Origin: Larix kaempferi
Taxonomy: Eukaryota > Streptophyta > Pinopsida > Pinales > Pinaceae
Reading direction: 5' to 3'
Length of the DNA: 64,000 nt
Assembly (NCBI GenBank): GCA_027924585.1
Contig: BSBM01000059.1
Span: forward strand, 3,596,001 to 3,660,000
Part shown: positions 58,026-64,000 of the stretch, in pieces
Layout: every line of letters begins with the position of its first letter
Position numbering within the stretch: the stretch's first letter is position 1
Notes under the pieces: model-generated
Databases searched by the model: none
Told to the model about the DNA's origin: nothing
What the model saw: the letters and a program-made list of their open reading frames with translations, nothing else
Program-made: the position numbers and the translations under genes

Positions 58026-61000
58026 TCATTCAAGGTTGATAGGAGGAAAGTAATGTTTCAACATCCTCCCATTTACAGGTAACTCAACTTCATCTCCATC
58101 CAAAGTTTCAAGGACAAAAGATCCCTTTCCAGCAAGACTACTTATCTTATACGGACCTTTCCATAAACTCTCCAACTTCGTGTGATTTCCTGGTTTCTCC
58201 TTATGCTTGTCCCACAATAAAACTATATCTCCTATACCAAAGGTAGTACTTCTAGTATTTTGATCAAATGTGCCCTTTATCCTTTCTTGTTCTATGAGCA
58301 TCTTATCGAGTGCATTCCTTTTCTTTTCATCCAGTTCAACCAATTTATCAATTCTACCTTGCATTGCTTCTCTATCTGAGGAGCACTGCTGCAATAGTTC
58401 ATAAACGGGTATTTGCAGATTTATTGGCAGTCTACAGTCTTGTCCATATACTAACTCGAAAGGAGATTTTCCTGTAATTCTTTTCACTGTTGTTCGATCT
58501 GCCCACAAAGCATATTTTAACTTTACATCCCAACTTCTCTTATTTTCACCAACCATTCTTTTCAACAGCCTAATTAGATTTTTGTTACTAGACTCGACAA
58601 GACCATTTCCCTGGGGGTAATAGTTCGAAGAATGAGAGAGGGTGATTCCATGATTCATGCAAAAGGTGGACATTTCTATTTTACTGAAAGCTGGGGCATT
58701 ATCTGTTGTTAGTTTTACAGGGCAACCATATCTTGACACAATATTTTCTTCCAAAAACTTCACAACAACTTCGGCTGTGGCCTTCTTGGTTGGAATAGCT
58801 TCTACCCAACGAGTAAAGTAATCAGTGCAGGTCAACATATATTTATATCCATTGCTCGAGTTTTCATTAAAATGACCTACAAAATCCATACCCCATTGTT
58901 GAAAAGGAGCTTCAACCACTACAGGATTTAAAGGTAAGGCAGGCAATCTTGGTTTTCCTGAGAAAAATTGACATTCTTGGCATATCCTAATATAAGCATG
59001 TACATCCTTAAAGAGTGTTGGCCAGTAATACCATGCTCTCATGATTTTTGCAGCAGTTGTTCTCGGAGCATAATGACCACCACATAATCCTGAGTGCATC
59101 TCCTTTATAATGATTTTGGACTCCTCCAGGTTAACACATTTCAGGATTATCCCATCAGGGTTCCTCCATCCTAATCCATCCTGGGTTAAAAAATACTTTT
59201 CAGCTTTTAGCCTTAGTGCCCTTCTTTGATGATCTACCAGGTATTCAGGACATGACAAGTTCCTCAAGAAATATACAATGTCTTTGTACCAATCATGCTC
59301 TTCATCAATGTTTAAAATAGCAGGATCCCTTTCACTTATCGTGTTTACCATGTTGCTTCCCTTTTCAGTTAGAAGTTGAGCTAACCCTTGACCTTTCACA
59401 ATCTTGATTGGTTTAATCTCTAGATCATATTCTTGTATACGTGAAATCCAATTTCCTCTTACACCTATGCCATCTGCTTGTGATAGAACATCCTTTACTG
59501 CTTGATAGGGCACATATGCCTTAATTTTGGAATACCCCACATAGGTTCTAAAGTGTTTCAAAGCTTTAACTAAGGCATAAGCTTGCTTTTCAGTGGTGGT
59601 ATATTTCAGTTCGGCATCTCTCAAATTTTTACTCATAAAGGCTATAGGTTGTTCATGGTTTTCGTTGTTCTTTTGTAATAACACACCAGCAATAGTATCT
59701 TCCGAAGCATATGAGTAAATCATGAACTCTTTATTGTAATCAGGACAAGCCAACACCGGGGAGGTTGAAATGGCCTTTTTAAGCTTGGTGAAAGATGATT
59801 CACATTCTTTATCCCATACAAACTTCACATCCTTTTTAAGAAGGGCATTTAATGGTTTGGCCAATTCTGCTAAGTTTGGAATGAATCTTCGGACGAAGTT
59901 TATTTTTCCAAAGAAAGATTGCAAAGTGGCCACGTTATGGGGTGCCGCAATAGCATTGATGGCCTGGACACGTTCTGGTTCAATTCTGATGCCCTCTTTT
60001 GACACAATGTGTCCTAATAGCTTACCCTCATCTACTCCAAAAGTTGACTTTTTGGGATTTAATGATATGCCAAACTTTCTGCAACGCTCAAAAACTCTTC
60101 TCAAATGTTCTATATGGTCTCCCCGTTCCTTGGAAAACACCGTTAGGTCATCCTGATAAATGGCAATGATTTTCCCAATCAAATCACTAAATGCTTGATC
60201 CATAGCTCTTTGAAAAGTGGAACCGGTATTTAATAACCCGAATGGCATCCTTATATATTGGAAAGTTCCCCATGGAGTAGTAAAAGTTGTTTTATTTCTG
60301 TCTTCCTTTCTAATACGTACCTGATTATACCCCGAAAAACCGTCCAACATTGACAACATACCTGCCCCAGTAACACTCTGTAGCAAGTTTTCCATGTTTG
60401 GCAAAGGGTAATTGTCCTTAAGGGATGCTTGATTAAGGTTTCTGAAATCAATACACACCCTGATTTCACCATTTTTCTTTCTCACAATCACCGGGTTAGA
60501 AACCCAAGTAGTGTGTTGAACAGGTTGGATAATTCCGGCTGCCAACATTTTCTCAAGCTCTTTCTTAATCAAGGGAGCAAGTTTAGGATTGACATTTCTT
60601 AACTTTTGCCTATAAGGTTTAGCTCCTTCATGCAAAGGGATAGTATGCTCAATAATTTCAGGGTCAAAAGTTTTGAGCTCGTCATATGCCCAGGCGAAAA
60701 TGTCTCGATACTTCCTAATTAGATTTACAATCGCCTTTCTTTCTTCTGGGGAGGCATTCTTTCCTATCCGAATCATTCTGGGAGAAACTGAAGTTCCAAT
60801 ATTTATCTCTATAACCTCATCTACCGGTTCAGCTCTCTTACCTTTGTACTCATCATGCCTGTTGAAATTTTTCTCCAGAGGTATTGCTAGTTTCATAACA
60901 TCAAAATTTTGAATAGAAGAATCGTTTAATTTATCTTCCAAATTCACATTGCAATTCTGGAATTTTTCGTTGTTTTGCAAGAATGCAATGATCTGTGCAT

Positions 61001-61775
61001 CATTATCAAAGATTTTCCAATGATCTTGATTATCAGGAACTGATGGTCTAAATATCACTTCAACCTTATACTCTTTATCCCTGAGATGATCTGGAGTTTC
61101 AAAGGTACATGCTATTACTGATAATGCATCGGCCAGGGTATTTTCTTCTCTTGGGACTGCTTTTATTGCAAAGGCATCAAACATTTCTATGGTATCCCAA
61201 ACAGCATTTCGGTAATCCCTAAGCCTATTATTTTTGGCTGCAAACTGGTTCTTCACTTGGGACACAATCAAATCAGAGTCTCCTGTTACATTTAGACATT
61301 TAATCTTTTGCTCGCGGCAAATCTCTAACCCTAGCAGCAATGCCTCATACTCGGCTACATTGTTCGTGCACTCAAATTCAAGACAATATGAGAATAATTG
61401 TTCCTCCCCAGAAGGCGATGTAAGGACAATTCCAGCTCCAGCACCATGCCTAGATTTAGCCCCATCAAAATGCATTTTCCAGACTTGACTAAGAGGAAAA
61501 GGATGTTGCCGGGGCTCTTCCCAAAAGTTGGCCATCACCATATAATTTCCAACCTCTTCAGTGGGACGCATAGCCTCTTCAAACAAATAGTCGGGGGTTT
61601 CTACATGCTCAGTCATAGGTTTTTCATTCATCAATTTATAAGAAGCCTTTCCTCCAATAGGAATAGTTGCATAAGACAAATCCATTTGGATGCTCCCTCC
61701 TAGTTTGGCAGCCCATTCCCTTGATAGAAACATCCCCCATGCGTCAGGAATATCTAAAACTAAACATCCATACTT
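58026..61775 (-). CDS. Pol polyprotein of the giant gypsy element (protease end, archaeal-type RNase H, RT, RNase H, integrase)
   Basis: Open for 1235 codons from ATG at 61733, and open upstream to about 61775. Residues below are numbered from that ATG. Residues 1-30 finish the protease. Residues 85-205 form a complete archaeal/plant-type RNase H (MHFDGAKSRHGAGAG, NNVAEYEALLLGL, GDSDLIVSQV, NTLADAL) with D90, E128, D152 and D202 in catalytic positions. Residues 340-600 are the reverse transcriptase (LDGFSGYNQV, YQDD at 526-529). Residues 665-760 are the native RNase H, where TDAS has become YSYAS and TDH is VPYQ. A zinc-binding HHCC (H880, H887, C918, C921) and integrase D950, D1011, E1047 (D-X35-E) follow, then a C-terminal domain (GPYKISSLAGKGSFVL). 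It probably makes active enzymes. Confidence 0.93.
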   Translation of the reverse strand, partial: KYGCLVLDIPDAWGMFLSREWAAKLGGSIQMDLSYATIPIGGKASYKLMNEKPMTEHVETPDYLFEEAMRPTEEVGNYMVMANFWEEPRQHPFPLSQVWKMHFDGAKSRHGAGAGIVLTSPSGEEQLFSYCLEFECTNNVAEYEALLLGLEICREQKIKCLNVTGDSDLIVSQVKNQFAAKNNRLRDYRNAVWDTIEMFDAFAIKAVPREENTLADALSVIACTFETPDHLRDKEYKVEVIFRPSVPDNQDHWKIFDNDAQIIAFLQNNEKFQNCNVNLEDKLNDSSIQNFDVMKLAIPLEKNFNRHDEYKGKRAEPVDEVIEINIGTSVSPRMIRIGKNASPEERKAIVNLIRKYRDIFAWAYDELKTFDPEIIEHTIPLHEGAKPYRQKLRNVNPKLAPLIKKELEKMLAAGIIQPVQHTTWVSNPVIVRKKNGEIRVCIDFRNLNQASLKDNYPLPNMENLLQSVTGAGMLSMLDGFSGYNQVRIRKEDRNKTTFTTPWGTFQYIRMPFGLLNTGSTFQRAMDQAFSDLIGKIIAIYQDDLTVFSKERGDHIEHLRRVFERCRKFGISLNPKKSTFGVDEGKLLGHIVSKEGIRIEPERVQAINAIAAPHNVATLQSFFGKINFVRRFIPNLAELAKPLNALLKKDVKFVWDKECESSFTKLKKAISTSPVLACPDYNKEFMIYSYASEDTIAGVLLQKNNENHEQPIAFMSKNLRDAELKYTTTEKQAYALVKALKHFRTYVGYSKIKAYVPYQAVKDVLSQADGIGVRGNWISRIQEYDLEIKPIKIVKGQGLAQLLTEKGSNMVNTISERDPAILNIDEEHDWYKDIVYFLRNLSCPEYLVDHQRRALRLKAEKYFLTQDGLGWRNPDGIILKCVNLEESKIIIKEMHSGLCGGHYAPRTTAAKIMRAWYYWPTLFKDVHAYIRICQECQFFSGKPRLPALPLNPVVVEAPFQQWGMDFVGHFNENSSNGYKYMLTCTDYFTRWVEAIPTKKATAEVVVKFLEENIVSRYGCPVKLTTDNAPAFSKIEMSTFCMNHGITLSHSSNYYPQGNGLVESSNKNLIRLLKRMVGENKRSWDVKLKYALWADRTTVKRITGKSPFELVYGQDCRLPINLQIPVYELLQQCSSDREAMQGRIDKLVELDEKKRNALDKMLIEQERIKGTFDQNTRSTTFGIGDIVLLWDKHKEKPGNHTKLESLWKGPYKISSLAGKGSFVLETLDGDEVELPVNGRMLKHYFPPINLE

Positions 61776-62843
61776 ATTTCAATTGCAGGATAAGCGGCTA
61801 GTTTCATCTTGAGATTCTCAATCATACCCTCTGACTTAACAGGCCTAGAATCCATCACACACACATTTCTATACTCTCTGGATGGTTTTAGCTCCAATTG
61901 TTCCATGACCTTAAGAGGCATAACATTCACCTCTACTCCTGAGTCTAACATACAGTTATGCAATATCAATTGATTGATTTCCAAGGCAATATAAAAAGGG
62001 GGGTGACCTCTACCCTTATCAGCTACACTTTGAATCATAACGGGGGGATCTTCCTCCGTTGTTAATCTCACAGGATTCCTGACTTTAGGCTTGATTCCTA
62101 AGAATTTAGTCGCCTGGTTAAAGTATGAAGGGATTTTCAAGAGTTCTTCCAAGGGCACAGGAAAATTGGGTTTGGAGAAGAAATTACTCAAATCAATCTT
62201 TAAATTGCAAGCCTTTTCTTTCTCCTTGGTATTCATTTCTATACCCAATAAATGCATTACCTGTGATCTAACAGAGGGGATGACTACCAAATCTTTCAAA
62301 GACACCATGACAGAAGATCCTGAGAGTTTTCCCAATATATTTGAATTTAGCTTTTCTTGCGTTATGGGAGATATTTCTTTATTTGGAGTACTCACTTGTT
62401 TTCTTTGCACTGGATCCCTAGCCTGGGGTTTAGCAGGGCTTGGGCTTGTTACCTTCTTGGTGACTTGAGAAGACAATCTTCTAGGTTGATCATTTTTCTT
62501 TAAGATTCCTTTAGGAGGAGTGTTTGGAGTTTGAGTGGGGACTCTACGAGTGATACTTCTTTGGTCAAGGGAATTTTCTTTCATACTAGTTTTGTTCTTA
62601 TCTATATCTTTCGCGTTATTCTTTGCCTGAGACCTAGTTACTACTCGACCATCAGAAGTGGACTTAGTTTGAAAATATTCATTAGTATACACACCCTCAA
62701 AGGTTCTACAAAAAGGCTCATAGCGTTTAATATTTTCACTTTGTTTTTTTGAGAACTATCCCATTCAGGTTGCGAATTATACCACTCATTTCAGCCATCA
62801 TTTTCAAAATCATATCGTTCTCTGAATAAGTATCGCAAGGCAT
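61760..62843 (-). pseudogene. Gag-like linker and protease N-terminal part of the giant element
   Basis: A frame open from about 62752 to TAG at 61760-61762 is Lys/Ser/Thr/Pro-rich (VTRSQAKNNAKD, PPKGILKKNDQPRR). It has a short conserved block (PVPLEELLKIPSYFNQATKF) and the protease motif NCMLDSGVEVNVMP. A plausible start is ATG at 62843 (MPCDTYSENDM); that frame stops at 62739-62741 beside a run of seven A bases, so a frameshift separates it from the main frame. No capsid (retrotransposon_gag) domain and no CCHC knuckle are visible. Pol overlaps the end of this frame by about 15 bases in the -1 frame, which could be programmed frameshifting or a mutation. Confidence 0.75.
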
Positions 62844-62995
62844 AGTTCTAGGTGTCTTTAAGGATGTAAATGAGCTCGCTCCTCAGCGGAGTCACGATTG
62901 GGAGTCGCCAGGTAGATTTAAACCCTTCTACCAAGATATGTGTCGTTGTATATGCAGGAAGGACTACTAGCTTTTCCAAGGTAAGCCTATTGCGT
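62844..62995 (-). other. 5' leader of the giant element
   Basis: Non-coding DNA between the primer-binding site and the presumed Gag start. It is much shorter than the 1.08-kb leader of the copia element in this window. Confidence 0.6.
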
Positions 62996-63012
62996 CCCCG
63001 GCAACGGCGCCA
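62996..63012 (-). other. Primer-binding site, tRNA-Asp type
   Basis: The minus strand reads TGGCGCCGTTGCCGGGG three bases inside the 5' LTR end. From memory this is complementary to the 3' end of plant tRNA-Asp(GUC) and is a usual primer site in Tat/Athila-group gypsy elements. Confidence 0.88.
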
Positions 63013-63015
63013 AAA

Positions 63016-64000
63016 TGTTATCACCTAAACTGTAGTTACCCCTATGGATGTATCCAGTCATGGATGGCAATAGGGAAGGGAAACTCAAAAGGTGCAACCA
63101 CGATCACCTCGACCTCCAATATATGGTTGTCACGCCAGTCGAGGCAACCTTCGCTTTATGTTATCTAGCCCAGACAACAAAGGGGGAGACCCGATCTACT
63201 CCCGACAGGAGAGATCAAAACCAAGACACCAAATCTGGGTATGTCTAAGTGAAGTTAGGTGTATGGTTTATCCTACACCTAAGGATGAAGTCACAAGCCA
63301 AGTGAGGGGTTCAATAGGTATAGCTTTGGTTCATAGTTGATGTAAGAGTGACTTATAATGTTTGTAGTGAGATCTAGGGCTTAGTGTACTAGTTCAATGT
63401 CAGAAGATCCACTGCCTTGGGAACCGTGTCCAATGCAGGGTAGTTTAAGGGTTGTATTGGGGCTAACTAGTACAGATGACAAGCTTGACCATGATACATG
63501 ATAGCTTCAAGGGTTTAGTTCACCATGCATAGGTCAATCCACAAGTCAATCCAACAATCTAGGAAAGTCGAATTAACTTGGAGAGAAGCCAGTGCCTTGG
63601 GAATTGGGAAGTGGAGTCAAAGTAGGGTTGACTTGTGGTTTAGGACTCCTAGTACATGGGACAAGTAGGAAATAGAGGTCTTGATGGATGAATGTATCTA
63701 GATCTAGGTTTGACCCAAGTGGACCACAATCCCTTAAAACAAGGAATGCTATCCCCAAGGCAAGATTTGACAAAGTGATAGTCTAGACCTAGGTTTTGAA
63801 TTATTCCGGTTCCAAATCTCCAACAATCTCAAGTACCCACGTCCTAGAAGTGAGTCAACTCACTTCTCCAAGGTGGTGCGACTTTGCCCAAGGAGGTTAA
63901 AAATGAGGGTTAGGTAGGTCAAGACAAGTCGGATGGCATCCAAACTTTAGATCCGGGTAGGTTAGTCAAGTAGGAGTATGGATCTATAATTTCGTGGCAA
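63016..64000 (-). repeat. 5' LTR of the giant gypsy element (truncated by the window)
   Basis: The first 985 plus-strand bases of the LTR match units 1-4. It carries the B-type state at both diagnostic sites that fall in it (ATCTGGG near 63236, CCACTGCC near 63409). Against unit 4 I noticed two differences: AGGTTAAAA here for AGGCTAAAA, and ATTATTCC here for ATTATCCC. Confidence 0.95.

Larger units (their letters stand above)
53030..64000 (-). mobile_element. Young giant Ty3/gypsy (Tat-like) retrotransposon, right end outside the window
   Basis: 3' LTR 53030-57566, interior 57567-63015 (5449 bp), 5' LTR from 63016 past the window end. If the 5' LTR is full length the element is about 14.5 kb. 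The parts of the two LTRs that can be compared (985 bp) show only two differences that I noticed, so insertion is recent. The primer-binding site fits tRNA-Asp. The pol gene is open, with intact reverse transcriptase and integrase catalytic residues. The Gag region is short and broken. Domain order places the extra RNase H before the reverse transcriptase. Confidence 0.92.

Noticed and set aside
59770-60156. 128-residue plus-strand open frame
   Set aside because: Antisense shadow of the giant-element pol gene.
62996-63012. Possible tRNA-Asp gene end
   Set aside because: Only the 3' acceptor-stem complement is present, placed just inside an LTR. It is a primer-binding site.

Overview
This window is plant nuclear DNA from a large, repeat-rich genome; a gymnosperm or similar giant genome would fit, but the sequence does not settle it. 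The evidence is plant-type Ty1/copia and Ty3/gypsy retrotransposons (one primed by initiator tRNA-Met, one by tRNA-Asp), LINE and hAT remnants, nested insertions with target-site duplications, and a few exons with GT-AG and GC-AG introns. Nearly everything is mobile DNA in various states of decay. The only host-gene signal is a run of four exons resembling the plant nucleoporin NUP188.

Layout. (1) 1-6935: a decayed copia element, split in its reverse transcriptase by a 4.5-kb LTR-type insertion (819-5303) flanked by the duplication AGGCT. (2) 3739-11960: a recent 4111-bp tandem duplication of the end of that insertion, the copia 3' half and part of a minisatellite. (3) 6935-7849 and 11046-12967: a minisatellite built on a 40-bp monomer. 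(4) 12968-14690: the 3' part of an hAT transposon. (5) 14700-16298: a Tat-like gypsy pol fragment. (6) 16738-17733, minus strand: NUP188-like exons. (7) 18580-19340: a second gypsy fragment. (8) 19540-25300: a decayed LINE holding a 4152-bp solo LTR flanked by GGTAC. (9) 26433-32502: a structurally complete copia element on the minus strand, flanked by ATTTT, with 418-bp LTRs that differ at about 19 positions. (10) 32905-57649: four tandem copies of a 6186-bp unit made of a LINE 3' fragment, a 4537-bp LTR and 83 bp of retrotransposon interior. (11) 53030 to past 64000: a young giant gypsy element on the minus strand. Its left LTR is the LTR of the fourth unit, and its right LTR runs off the window.

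The most interesting objects are the giant gypsy element and the array. The element encodes protease, then an archaeal-type RNase H, then reverse transcriptase, then the native RNase H (which lacks catalytic Asp residues), then integrase. Placing the second RNase H before the reverse transcriptase is unusual as far as I recall. The 6186-bp array arose by local amplification of the element's left flank plus its LTR. Shared variants alternate A-B-A-B, as expected if a dimer was duplicated as a block. All counts of differences were made by eye.
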